Below are positions 52,375 through 61,297 of a DNA stretch of 64,000 nucleotides, in pieces. The stretch is from NCBI GenBank assembly GCA_945271295.1, contig CALYPG010000004.1:62001-126000 (forward strand), in the 5' to 3' direction. This stretch comes from an uncultured Gilliamella sp. GTDB lineage: Bacteria > Pseudomonadota > Gammaproteobacteria > Enterobacterales > Orbaceae. A program made the translations under genes and the position numbers. Each line of letters starts with the position of its first letter. Within the stretch, counting starts at the first letter, position 1. The notes below the pieces were generated by a model that made no database searches, was not told where the DNA came from, and was given only the letters and a program-made list of their open reading frames with translations.

Positions 52375-53215
52375 TTACTCCGGATGTTTTAGTGTTTTAT
52401 ATTTAATCGGCGTTATATTATTTAATGCCTCATGGGTCTTTCGGTATTATAAATGGTTAACCACTCCTCAGTTATTTTCCTTACTTGCTTCTGATTGTTA
52501 AAAAGATATAAGTCCAATATTTCTATTCGATAAATACGATTAAATCGTTCAATATAGTCAATTCCATTTATAACCAAGCTTTCTGATGCGATTAAAACAT
52601 TTAGGAAAACCCCAACGTAAATGCTGGTCGATAATCGTATTGAGTATTGAAATAATCTCGAATCATCCTGTAACTTAGGTTGATAATAGTAAGCACAGCG
52701 ACTTAAGCCAACAATTGCACAACTTAGGGCTATAGTAAGGCATTTAATGGTTTGTAATTTCTCTGCCCATCTCTTACGAGCCTTAGTTGGCACTACAGCT
52801 TTTTCATGATTTCTTCCTGTAACTGTGATTTTAAACTCAATTGCGCAACCATTTGTTTAATATTACGATTTTCTGATTCTAATTCCTTTAATCGCTTGAT
52901 ATCTGAGGTGTCCATACCGTCCTATTTTTCTCGCCATTTGTAAAAAGTTGAGTTTCCTATGGCATATTTTTGGCAAAGCTCCTTAACCGGAATGCCAGCT
53001 TCAGCTTCTTTTACTTTTCTTTTCTAAGCGCAATAATCCGTTGCTCCTCTGGCGTTAATTCGCAGCGACTAATTTTATTGGGGGCAAGTTTATTGATCGA
53101 GGGTTGATTACCTATGCCAAAATGATTGGTTAGTTTACTTATAAAAAAGGTGTGCATTTATCAGTGCATAATCAGCGGATTGTTGTTTGAATTTAAGACT
53201 AAATTTTTTGACCAT
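52375..53215 (-). mobile_element. Decayed, composite IS3-family remnant
   Basis: Reading the minus strand: an OrfA-like start at 53215 (MVKKFSLKFKQQSADYAL...) stops after 26 codons and its frame is broken. Next comes a second OrfA-type helix-turn-helix (KEAEAGIPVKELCQKYAIG, STFYKWREK) and a MDTSDIKRLKELESENR coiled coil. Then comes an OrfB start (ARKRWAEKLQ ... AYYYQPKLQDDS), a frameshift, an LRWGFPKCFNRIRKLGYKW piece, and an internal deletion that removes the DDE catalytic core. The tail (TEEWLTIYNTERP, then EALNNITPIKYK in another frame) ends at 52375. The two OrfA segments come from different IS3 relatives, so this is a fused remnant and cannot be active. I found no clear terminal inverted repeats. 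Confidence 0.85.
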
Positions 53216-53289
53216 GCTAATTTTTTCTATGATTTTTATTTATAACATAGAAGAGACTTCCATCTACTTTTTAGATGAAGATCTGTGCA

Positions 53290-53919
53290 CTATTCAAGTT
53301 GAAAACTCACTAAAAAAAAGTCTCTTGGATAATCATCCTTTTCAATAAAGAACTTATTGTGTACTCTAAACATAACTTTTAATTTAGGATTAAGCTTCCA
53401 ATGATAAGTGTATAAATAAAAGGAGCCAAGTTCTTTTCCATTTGACACAATTACTTTTTTATTTTTCTCTTCAAAAATTAAATCCAATTCTTCGGTAAAA
53501 TCTTCAGCAGTAAATAAAGTTGTTAACTCATTAGTATTAAATCTATTGTGATCAAACGAAATATTACCGGAATTCCAAGCAATCCCATCTTTGTTATTTT
53601 TAGTTAAATTTAATTTTAAAAATAGATTTTTAGTTAAAGACACTTTATCTATCGGACCATTTTTTGGATACTTATAACTGAAACTATCAAAAAATTTTGA
53701 TTCTTTTTGTTCTTCTAATAAATTATTATCATTTAATACTCTTATTGCTATCTTAATCGTTGTCATTAACTCTTCTCGCTCTGGCGGTGTCAGTCTATTT
53801 GTAAAATCAGGTTTAGCCATGCTATTTTCGCCAGTAATAGTTGAACCTTTAGTTGCGCCCGTGCTAATAATTGGTTTGATCAAAAGCAATGTTAATAAAA
53901 TAAATTTTATATTCATCAA
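53290..53919 (-). CDS. Exported hypothetical protein
   Basis: 209 residues, unrecognised. A typical signal peptide (MMNIKFILLTLLLIKPIISTGA) precedes a polar domain rich in Lys, Asn, Phe and Leu, with no cysteines in the mature part. Beta-strand-like segments dominate the C-terminal half (GSFYLYTYHWKL, KVMFRVHNKFFIE, DFFLVSFQLE). It lies between the IS remnant and the sugar-transport operon, which suggests an accessory gene. No function can be assigned. Confidence 0.6.
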   Translation of the reverse strand: MMNIKFILLTLLLIKPIISTGATKGSTITGENSMAKPDFTNRLTPPEREELMTTIKIAIRVLNDNNLLEEQKESKFFDSFSYKYPKNGPIDKVSLTKNLFLKLNLTKNNKDGIAWNSGNISFDHNRFNTNELTTLFTAEDFTEELDLIFEEKNKKVIVSNGKELGSFYLYTYHWKLNPKLKVMFRVHNKFFIEKDDYPRDFFLVSFQLE

Positions 53920-54195
53920 GACTCCTAGTTTGACTTTTTACTTTGGTATGCCCATACTTTTTAGTATTTTATTGTCTTAATTGGCAAACAGTAACGTTCC
54001 GCTCCTCATTTAGCTGGTATTAGGCTTTGAGTGACCTATCGATGTGCAGCCAAATTTTTTAATAAATTATCTAGTCACTTATTTAAGAATAAAACACTAA
54101 TCCTAAAATAAAAACAGTTTTTTTTATACTGCCTTCTTATACACTCACACTTTCAAAATGAAATCATAATTTAATTATTTACTTTTATTTCGAAA

Positions 54196-54217
54196 ATTTG
54201 AGAGTTATATCACAACA
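54196..54217. promoter_or_regulatory. Predicted CRP-binding site
   Basis: TGAGA-N6-TCACA (54199-54214), one mismatch from the CRP consensus TGTGA-N6-TCACA and flanked by the usual A/T. It is upstream of the sugar transporter operon, where catabolite control would be expected. Confidence 0.55.
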
Positions 54218-54269
54218 ATATTTACATCAATAACTATACTTATAACTGGTAACATTGTGTTACACGTAT

Positions 54270-54308
54270 TTACCGAAATATTAAGATTTTAATTTGATAT
54301 TACGGTAA
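54270..54308. promoter_or_regulatory. Candidate operator: long interrupted inverted repeat
   Basis: TTACCGAAATAT (54270-54281) and ATATTACGGTAA (54297-54308) are inverted copies with 11 of 12 positions matching, separated by 15 bases. This looks like a two-half-site operator for the sugar operon. The DeoR-type protein at 59906-60733 is the nearest candidate binder. Confidence 0.5.
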
Positions 54309-54469
54309 GTAAAAAAAGAGAATTAAAAATCTCAGTTTTACTAAACCAGATTTTTAACTATTTGCATTACATTTTATAAGTTACAAGATTGTTATATTTT
54401 AAAATTTAGATGAATTATTCTTTTTTTGTTAAGGTTAATTCGCATTCTTATAAATAAAGGACTTTTTCT

Positions 54470-55357
54470 ATGAAAAAAATACCAAAACTCATTTGTATGG
54501 TTGCCCTATTTTTTTTCACTTTGGGTGCATATGCTAAGCAAAATCATATTGGTGTTTCATTATTAACACAACAACACCCTTTTTATATATCTTTAGCTAA
54601 TGCCATAGAGCAAAAAGCTCAAAAAGAAAATGTTGTTTTATCGTTATCTATAGCAAATCAAGATCTCAATAAACAAATTTCAGATATAGAAGATTTCATT
54701 ACTAAAAAAGTTGATTTAATTATTATATCGCCGGTTGATTCTAAAGGCGTACAAGCTGCCATTTTGAAAGCTGAAAAGGCCAATATTCCTGTTTTTACGG
54801 TTGATGTACCCGCCATTGGTGTTAGAGTTGTGAGTCATATTGCAACAAATAATTACGCTGGTGGTGTTACTGCAGGAGAATTGATGGGGAAACTACTAAA
54901 CGGAAAAGGCACTGTTGGTATTATCGATTATCCAATGGTGCAATCAGTAGTTGATCGCATAGAAGGATTTAAAAAAGGTTTATCTAAAACACCTGGTGTC
55001 AAAATTGTTTCTATCCAAACTGGTATTACCCGAGCAGAAGCACTTACTGTTGCACAAAATATGTTACAGGCTTATCCAACCTTAAATGGTATTTTTGGTT
55101 TTGGTGATGATGCTGCACTATCTGCAGTTATCGCAGCAAAATCAGTTAAAAATAATGATATAAAAATTATCGGTTTTGATGGTATGGACGAAGCAAGAAA
55201 AGCCGTAGATAAAGAAAAAACATTTGTTGCTGTAATCCAGCAATACCCGGATAAATTGGGTGAAATAGCAATATCCACTGCAATTGACTACCTAAATGGT
55301 AAAAAAGTCGATGAAGTAATCCCCGTAATGCCTGGCATATATACAGGAAAAGAATAA
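54470..55357 (+). CDS. Periplasmic sugar-binding protein (RbsB-like)
   Basis: 295 residues: signal peptide (cleavage near AYA-KQ) and a type I periplasmic-binding fold as in ribose, allose or galactofuranose binders. GVSLLTQQHPFYISLANAIE, IISPVDSKGVQAA, PVFTVDVPA, IIGFDGMDEARKA and VIQQYPDKLGEIA are family segments. It is first in the four-gene operon SBP-ATPase-permease-PfkB kinase. The sugar cannot be read from sequence; a pentose or hexose that is phosphorylated after entry fits the context. Confidence 0.88.
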   Translation: MKKIPKLICMVALFFFTLGAYAKQNHIGVSLLTQQHPFYISLANAIEQKAQKENVVLSLSIANQDLNKQISDIEDFITKKVDLIIISPVDSKGVQAAILKAEKANIPVFTVDVPAIGVRVVSHIATNNYAGGVTAGELMGKLLNGKGTVGIIDYPMVQSVVDRIEGFKKGLSKTPGVKIVSIQTGITRAEALTVAQNMLQAYPTLNGIFGFGDDAALSAVIAAKSVKNNDIKIIGFDGMDEARKAVDKEKTFVAVIQQYPDKLGEIAISTAIDYLNGKKVDEVIPVMPGIYTGKE

Positions 55358-55408
55358 TTCAAAATTAGGGATAGGATAATAACTATCCCTCTTACAAGGA
55401 ATCAACTA

Positions 55409-56902
55409 ATGAATAATATTATATTATCTGTGGATTCTATTGCCAAAAATTTTGGTCCAATTCAAGCTTTGAAAAATGTGAGTTTAGACATCTATCAAGG
55501 AAGAGTTCATACCTTACTAGGTGAGAATGGTGCTGGAAAATCCACATTAATGAAAATTTTGGCTGGAATCTATTCGCCCAGTAGTGGAACAATTACCTTT
55601 AAAGGTCACAAAGTAAATATCAAAAACCCAACAGAATCAAGGAAAATAGGAATTGCTATTGTTTTTCAAGAATTAAGTCTAAGTAATAATTTGACTATTG
55701 CTCAAAATATTTACGCAAATAATGAACCAAATAAATATGGCATTATCTCTGATGATGAGATGATTAAAAATTGCACGGCCTTATTGAATGAGTATGGCAT
55801 CAAAATGAACCCATCTCAAATTGTTGGCACAATGTCTATGGCGAAGAGGCAATTAGTCGAAATTGCGAAAGCACTAAGTTATCAGGCACAAGTGTTAATC
55901 ATGGATGAACCAACCTCATCGTTAAGTGATAACGAAGCTGAATTACTATTCAATATTGTGGAAAAATTGAAAAAAAAAGGGGTTGCCATTATCTATATTT
56001 CACATCGTATGGATGAAATCATGCGTATATCTGATGATATTTCGATTATGCGCGATGGCGAATATATCGCAACTCATAAAAAAACAGAAACGACAATAGA
56101 ACAGCTCATAGCTGAAATGGTTGGTCGTGAAGTACAAAATATTTACCCACCAAAACTAAAACAAGAAATATCAGAAAATATTCCTTTATTAGAGGTTAAA
56201 AACTTAAATCATATTAAAGAATTTAAAGATATTAGTTTTAGCGTTCACTCTGGTGAAGTAGCAGGATTTTTTGGTTTAGTCGGTTCTGGCCGTTCAGAAG
56301 TAATGAAAGCGCTGTTTGGTATCACTGAGTGCGACGGCGATATTTTGATCAAAGGTAAAAAAGTCAATATTAAATCCCCAACTCAAGCAATTGAACACGG
56401 TCTTGCATTTGTTACAGAAAACCGCAAGGATGAAGGACTTGTGCTAATGCACGATGTTGATTCAAATATTAATCATGTTGCTTTTCAACACCAGTCATCT
56501 TTTATTATTAATAGTAAAAAAGAACTATTGAATTCTATTCATTACATAAAAAAAATGGCTATTAAAACTAGTAATCCATTCCAAATAACGAGCAGTTTAA
56601 GTGGTGGTAATCAACAAAAAATCGTTATTGCAAAATGGTTGGTTCAGCAACCTAAAATACTAATTTTAGATGAACCCACGCGAGGAATAGATATTGGAGC
56701 AAAATTAGAAATATATAAGTTAATACGAGAACTATCTGCACGAGGAACAGCAATCATCATGATTTCATCAGAACTACCCGAAGTTATGGCTATGAGTGAT
56801 CGGTTGTTTGTTATGCGTAACAAAAGAATTATAAAAGAATTTAATACAGAAGGATTAACTCAACCAGAAGTAATGAATATAGCAACAGGAGCATCAACAT
56901 GA
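55409..56902 (+). CDS. Sugar ABC transporter ATPase, tandem domains (RbsA-like)
   Basis: 497 residues with two ABC domains. The first is complete: Walker A LLGENGAGKSTLMKIL and Walker B VLIMDEPTSS. Its signature is weak (TMSMAKRQLVEIAKAL), as usual for this carbohydrate group. The second has the degenerate P-loop FFGLVGSGRSEVMKALFG, signature LSGGNQQKIVIAKWL and Walker B ILILDEPTRGIDIGA. Length and layout are those of RbsA/XylG. It overlaps the permease gene by 4 bases (ATGA). Confidence 0.93.
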   Translation: MNNIILSVDSIAKNFGPIQALKNVSLDIYQGRVHTLLGENGAGKSTLMKILAGIYSPSSGTITFKGHKVNIKNPTESRKIGIAIVFQELSLSNNLTIAQNIYANNEPNKYGIISDDEMIKNCTALLNEYGIKMNPSQIVGTMSMAKRQLVEIAKALSYQAQVLIMDEPTSSLSDNEAELLFNIVEKLKKKGVAIIYISHRMDEIMRISDDISIMRDGEYIATHKKTETTIEQLIAEMVGREVQNIYPPKLKQEISENIPLLEVKNLNHIKEFKDISFSVHSGEVAGFFGLVGSGRSEVMKALFGITECDGDILIKGKKVNIKSPTQAIEHGLAFVTENRKDEGLVLMHDVDSNINHVAFQHQSSFIINSKKELLNSIHYIKKMAIKTSNPFQITSSLSGGNQQKIVIAKWLVQQPKILILDEPTRGIDIGAKLEIYKLIRELSARGTAIIMISSELPEVMAMSDRLFVMRNKRIIKEFNTEGLTQPEVMNIATGAST

Positions 56903-57885
56903 ATACTAGTAAAAATACATTGACGATTAGTCATACTAATTTTAAAGATAAGTTTTTTAGAATATTTCGTCAATATGGTGGAATTGTTATCGGACTTATT
57001 GCTTTAGTCATTCTTTTTTCATTTATGAATAGTAACTTTTTAACTAGCACAAATGTTATGAATATCTTCTTGCAAGTATCAATTATTGCGATTACCGCAT
57101 TTGGAATGACATATGTCTTACTTCTTGGCGATATAGATTTATCCGTGGGTTCTATAATTGCTTTAACCGGAACGTTAGCTGCCTTAGCTTTAGTTTGGGG
57201 AGTACCATTTTATATTGCAATACTTCTCGCTTTGATGCTTTCAATTATTGTTGGTTTTATAAATGGTAGTTTAACTGCTCTTGCTGGAATACCTGCATTT
57301 ATTGTTACGGTCGCTACAATGGGAATTTTCCGTGGTATTGCTTATATCATTACAAAAGGAAAACCTGAAATAATTATGGATGATACATTTCTTGAATTAG
57401 GTAATGGTGATATTTTTTCAATACCTAATCCAATTTGGATTTTATTAATATTGCTAATTGTAAACCATTTTATTTTATCCAAAACAACATTTGGACGAAA
57501 AATATATATTACAGGTGGAAATAAAGAAGCCGCTATATATTCTGGAATAAACGTTAAAAAATTAAAAATACAAGTATTTATGATAACCGCATTATTGGCT
57601 GGAATTAGTGGATTACTGTTAGCATCAAGACTTTACTCAGGCCAACCAAGTACGGCTCAAGGTTACGAATTAGACGCAATTGCCTCTGCCGTTTTAGGCG
57701 GAACAAGCTTAAATGGCGGTTATGGTACCATAATTGGAACAATGATAGGCGCCCTAATTATTGGCGTTATTAATAATGGCATGAATTTAATGAATATCCC
57801 TTATTTTTACCAACTCGTTGTTAAAGGGTTAGTAATTTTATTAGCTGTATATATTGATGTGCGTAATAAAAAAAATCGAGTCTAA
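56899..57885 (+). CDS. Sugar ABC transporter permease (RbsC-like)
   Basis: 328 residues with 8-10 transmembrane helices. YVLLLGDIDLSVGSIIALTG, GIPAFIVTVATMGIFRGIAY, GINVKKLKIQVFMITALLAG and AIASAVLGGTSLNGGYGTII are signatures of the BPD_transp_2 carbohydrate permeases. It acts as a homodimer with the tandem ATPase. Confidence 0.93.
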   Translation: MNTSKNTLTISHTNFKDKFFRIFRQYGGIVIGLIALVILFSFMNSNFLTSTNVMNIFLQVSIIAITAFGMTYVLLLGDIDLSVGSIIALTGTLAALALVWGVPFYIAILLALMLSIIVGFINGSLTALAGIPAFIVTVATMGIFRGIAYIITKGKPEIIMDDTFLELGNGDIFSIPNPIWILLILLIVNHFILSKTTFGRKIYITGGNKEAAIYSGINVKKLKIQVFMITALLAGISGLLLASRLYSGQPSTAQGYELDAIASAVLGGTSLNGGYGTIIGTMIGALIIGVINNGMNLMNIPYFYQLVVKGLVILLAVYIDVRNKKNRV

Positions 57886-57901
57886 ATAAGGATGAATAAA
57901 T

Positions 57902-58843
57902 ATGAAAAAAATTTTTACATTAGGTGAAATTGTTGTTGAGATTATGGCAAACCAAAAAGGTCAACTATTTACCCAAGATGGTATTTGGAAAGGACCATTT
58001 GCAAGTGGTGCACCAGCAATATTTATTGATCAAGTAGCCAAATTAGGAGAACAAGCAGCAATGATCAGTTGTGTTGGTAATGATGGTTTCGGTGAGCTAA
58101 ATATTAAAAAACTACAAAGTGATGGCGTAGATATATCCAATATCAGCATTATTAACGATCAAACAACAGGAAGTGCTTTTGTAACTTATCATGAAGATGG
58201 TAGCCGAGATTTCATTTTCAATATAAAAAATTCTGCTTGTGCTTGTATTAATGAAGAAATGGTCAGTCAAAATATTTTGCAAGATTGTGATCATCTCCAC
58301 ATTATGGGTTCTTCGCTATTTTCCAAAACAATTTTCAATACAGCCAAAAAAGCTATAGATATTGTCAAACAAAATAATGGAACCATTTCATTCGATCCTA
58401 ATATTCGTAAAGAGATACTACATTCACCAGGTGTGAAAGATGCTCTTTTATTTATACTAAAACAAACAGATATTTTCTTACCAAGTGAGAGTGAAGTTAC
58501 ACTGTTAACAAATACAGATAATGAAAAACAAGCAATTGATTATTATCTAAATAATGGTATATCCTCCATTGTTGTGAAAAAAGGTAATAAAGGTGCTAGT
58601 TATTACTCAAGAAAAGAATTTTTTGACATTTCACCTCATTTAGTAAAAGAAATAGATCCTACAGGAGCAGGAGATTGTTTTGGGGGGGCTTATATTGCTT
58701 TAATTCATCGTGGGTTAACGCCTAGAACAGCATTGACGTATGCTAATGCATGCGGTGCGATTGCTGTTACACAACAAGGGCCGATGCAAGGTACATCAAC
58801 ATTAGAACAAATTGAAAAGTTTATGCAGCAAGAGAAAAATTAA
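57902..58843 (+). CDS. PfkB-family sugar kinase
   Basis: 313 residues of the ribokinase/PfkB fold. The N-terminal GPFASGAPAIFIDQVAKLG and the anion-hole motif DPTGAGDCFGGAYIAL with the catalytic Asp are intact. SFDPNIRKE and FLPSESEV are also typical. The closest relatives I can recall are ketose kinases of the tagatose/fructose type from sugar and sugar-alcohol operons, so a ketohexose substrate is plausible but not shown. It is the last gene of the ABC operon, 17 bases after the permease, and a paralogue lies convergently next to it. Confidence 0.85.
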   Translation: MKKIFTLGEIVVEIMANQKGQLFTQDGIWKGPFASGAPAIFIDQVAKLGEQAAMISCVGNDGFGELNIKKLQSDGVDISNISIINDQTTGSAFVTYHEDGSRDFIFNIKNSACACINEEMVSQNILQDCDHLHIMGSSLFSKTIFNTAKKAIDIVKQNNGTISFDPNIRKEILHSPGVKDALLFILKQTDIFLPSESEVTLLTNTDNEKQAIDYYLNNGISSIVVKKGNKGASYYSRKEFFDISPHLVKEIDPTGAGDCFGGAYIALIHRGLTPRTALTYANACGAIAVTQQGPMQGTSTLEQIEKFMQQEKN

Positions 58844-58862
58844 TTTATTTCAATAATATAAA

Positions 58863-58887
58863 AGCACCTTATTTAGGTGCTCTTTCT
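58863..58887 (+). terminator. Terminator of the sugar ABC operon
   Basis: 7-bp stem AGCACCT / AGGTGCT with a 5-base loop, then CTTTCT, 20 bases after the kinase stop and before the convergent second kinase gene. Confidence 0.75.
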
Positions 58888-58929
58888 ATATATGCATTCC
58901 AAAACAATTACAATGAAACTGTTAAAACA

Positions 58930-59904
58930 TTAACTAATTTTACTGTGTTTTTTAATTAGGCGTTCAATTTCTTGCAATGTTGAAGTTCCTTCCATAGGGC
59001 CCAATTTAGAAACGGCAATGCTTCCACTTGCATTAGCATAAAGCAATGCTTTGTCAACACGATACCCTGCTAACATCAAGCTAACGAAGGTTGCTCCAAA
59101 ACAATCTCCTGCTCCAGTAGGATCGACTACTTCACTTTTGAATCCATCTACATGGCAACTTTTGAGTTGCTTTTTGTCATCAAAACCATAATAAGTTGCT
59201 CCTTTTTCACCTGATTTAACAACAACATGCTTGACCCCTCTTCGTAAAATTGATAAAGCCATATTCGAGGCGGTACATTCATCATTATCTTCAATAAAAT
59301 AGCCAACCTCACTTTCACTAGGTAAAAAGAAATCAGACAATTCAATAATATAATCAAAAGATTGTATCATTTCTGGAATATTTAACATTTCTTTGCGGAT
59401 ATTAGGATCAAATGAAATGGTACCATTATTACTTTTTATAATATCAATGGCTTTTCTCATAGCATCTATAACTCTAAAAGAATAAAGAGAAGATCCCATC
59501 ACATGTAAATGAGTACAATCTTTTAATAATTTTTCATTAATATGATCAAATGACAGTAACCCACATGCACTATTTGGAATATTAAAAATAAAATCTCGCA
59601 AATATTGAGATTGATAAGAGACAAAAGCACTACCGGTATTCATTTTGGTATGAATAGAGATCCCATCAACATTAACGCCATCTTGTTTTAAACGTTTTAT
59701 GCACATACTTCCGAAAGGATCTTTTCCTACACAACTAAAAAATACACCTGAAAATCCTAATTTAGCAATTTGATCAGCAAATATTGCAGGAGCACCACTA
59801 GGAAATGGACCAATAAATTCGCCTGGTTTGTCAAACCGTTGATGAGGCTGTTTTGCTAAAAATTCAACTAACAACTCACCAATAATACAAATTTTGACAC
59901 TCAC
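58930..59904 (-). CDS. PfkB-family sugar kinase, paralogue
   Basis: 324 residues from a GTG at 59904, supported by GGGAG 8 bases upstream; a longer frame to 59979 would run back into deoR. GPFPSGAPAIFADQIAKLG, NGTISFDPNIRKEMLN, FFLPSESEV and DPTGAGDCFGATFVSLM track the neighbouring kinase closely, so the two are clear paralogues. The GTG starts one base after the deoR stop (TAAAGTG), so it is translated as the second gene of a deoR-kinase operon. Confidence 0.85.
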   Translation of the reverse strand: MSVKICIIGELLVEFLAKQPHQRFDKPGEFIGPFPSGAPAIFADQIAKLGFSGVFFSCVGKDPFGSMCIKRLKQDGVNVDGISIHTKMNTGSAFVSYQSQYLRDFIFNIPNSACGLLSFDHINEKLLKDCTHLHVMGSSLYSFRVIDAMRKAIDIIKSNNGTISFDPNIRKEMLNIPEMIQSFDYIIELSDFFLPSESEVGYFIEDNDECTASNMALSILRRGVKHVVVKSGEKGATYYGFDDKKQLKSCHVDGFKSEVVDPTGAGDCFGATFVSLMLAGYRVDKALLYANASGSIAVSKLGPMEGTSTLQEIERLIKKHSKIS

Positions 59905-59905
59905 T

Positions 59906-60733
59906 TTAAATACTCCCTGTATTTTGATATACAACACTATATTTATTAATGCTACATTGTTCAAATATATTATTAACAATCTGTTGATGATATTCAGCTA
60001 TGGTCGAGTTAGAAAGAATTAAGACATCAAACTGTTGTAATGAACCAAATCCAAAAGTATCATTTTCTACAACTCGGTAAGGTAACAAAGCCAAACTACA
60101 ACGAGCACTCTTTAACAATAATTGATAACCTTCAGTCAATTGCATATTTGAAATAGCAACTTCATCGTCTGAGTGAATAGCCTCTATTTCAAATACAACA
60201 ATAGACAATTCATATTTTGATAAAAGAGTTTGAATATTATTTTCATCAAAAATAACACAATTTGCATTGAGAATCCCACCAATTACGACTATTTCACCTT
60301 GAACATATTCTTTAGCTAACATTGCATGACTTAAATCATTCACTATCAAAGTGATATTTTTCTTATCATACAAATAAGGAATTAATTTTTTAGTAATACT
60401 GCCATTTAATAAACAGACTGTATCTCCATCATTGATAAACGACAAACATCGCATAATCAAACTAATATCCGAAGAACAATTGTTAATTTCAATTTTTGAT
60501 TCATGATGAGATTTACTAATATTCTTTTTTGCTTGCAAATAAATGGCACCCCCAAATGATCGTTTAAGATAACCTTGTTGTTCTAGATAATTTAAATCTT
60601 GTCTTATAGTTACACCCGAAACATTCAGTAATTCTGATAATTCATCAACTTTAACTTCACCTTGCTTCCTAACTATCTCAGCAATATCTAATCTTCTTTT
60701 TAATAATGAAGTATTTACTTTGGCCAATTTCAT
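59906..60733 (-). CDS. DeoR-family transcriptional regulator
   Basis: 275 residues. The N-terminal DeoR helix-turn-helix (RRLDIAEIVRKQGEVKVDEL, SELLNVSGVTIRQDLNYLEQ, GYLKRSFGGAI) is followed by a sugar-phosphate sensor domain of the DeoRC type. That domain is rather divergent; the usual SALGID-like motif is not obvious. Such proteins usually repress sugar operons and respond to phosphorylated sugars, which fits the linked kinases. AAAAGG precedes the ATG. Targets are probably its own operon and the convergent ABC operon. Confidence 0.85.
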   Translation of the reverse strand: MKLAKVNTSLLKRRLDIAEIVRKQGEVKVDELSELLNVSGVTIRQDLNYLEQQGYLKRSFGGAIYLQAKKNISKSHHESKIEINNCSSDISLIMRCLSFINDGDTVCLLNGSITKKLIPYLYDKKNITLIVNDLSHAMLAKEYVQGEIVVIGGILNANCVIFDENNIQTLLSKYELSIVVFEIEAIHSDDEVAISNMQLTEGYQLLLKSARCSLALLPYRVVENDTFGFGSLQQFDVLILSNSTIAEYHQQIVNNIFEQCSINKYSVVYQNTGSI

Positions 60734-61297
60734 TTACCTTTTCATAAAATGATTTACTAATGATCTCTTCATAAACTACATGTTAAAAGACCTTTTAAAA
60801 AATAAAACTCATTTTTGTGATCGTCATCACGCAATATCAATATTAATATTAATTTTCATTTTTTAATATATTTTACTATTTAATTATTTCATGTTGAAAT
60901 TTGAAATAAGTTCACCATCATTTTTTTCTAATCAAAAAGTCATTACGTTTATTAATTCAAACAACAATATCAATAGGTTAGAAATGTATAACAGCAACTT
61001 TACGCAATGCCGATTTTTAACATCCATAATTAGAACACTTTGTTTATAATGATGTTGCATCCTAATTACCACAGGTTAAAAGCTTGCATAATTTTGTCAT
61101 TAATCTGCTTGGAACTTTAAAGTAATAAGATAGTCATTTTGATCTGCCATACTAACTGGCATTGAAAGAAATGAAACTTCTACCTACATAGAAGTAAAAC
61201 AAAGGATAATACTAAATCAAACATATGCAATGTATTGTTCACATATCAGTGATCATCATATAATTAGATAGTTTCTTAGCCAATAACAGCAAAATCG
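60734..61297. other. Intergenic region between hisN and deoR
   Basis: About 560 AT-rich bases. Nearest deoR it contains a good CRP site. Further down is a small inverted repeat ACTTCTA-N6-TAGAAGT (61176-61195), which could form a hairpin about 100 bases past the end of hisN. No gene is visible. Confidence 0.5.
60813..60834. promoter_or_regulatory. Predicted CRP-binding site upstream of deoR
   Basis: TGTGA-N6-TCACG (60816-60831) in an A/T-rich flank, nine of ten consensus positions, about 85 bases before the deoR start codon. Confidence 0.65.

Larger units (their letters stand above)
53920..54469. other. Regulatory region upstream of the sugar ABC operon
   Basis: 550 AT-rich bases without a gene. 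It contains a CRP-like site and a strong interrupted dyad (separate entries), the palindromic core GTGTTACAC (54258-54266), and a Shine-Dalgarno (AAAGGA) just before the binding-protein ATG. Its length fits a complex, sugar-regulated promoter. Confidence 0.55.

Noticed and set aside
52422..52793. Intact IS transposase
   Set aside because: The frame is open only because of a frameshift and an internal deletion; the DDE catalytic core is missing and the true C-terminal residues lie in another frame.
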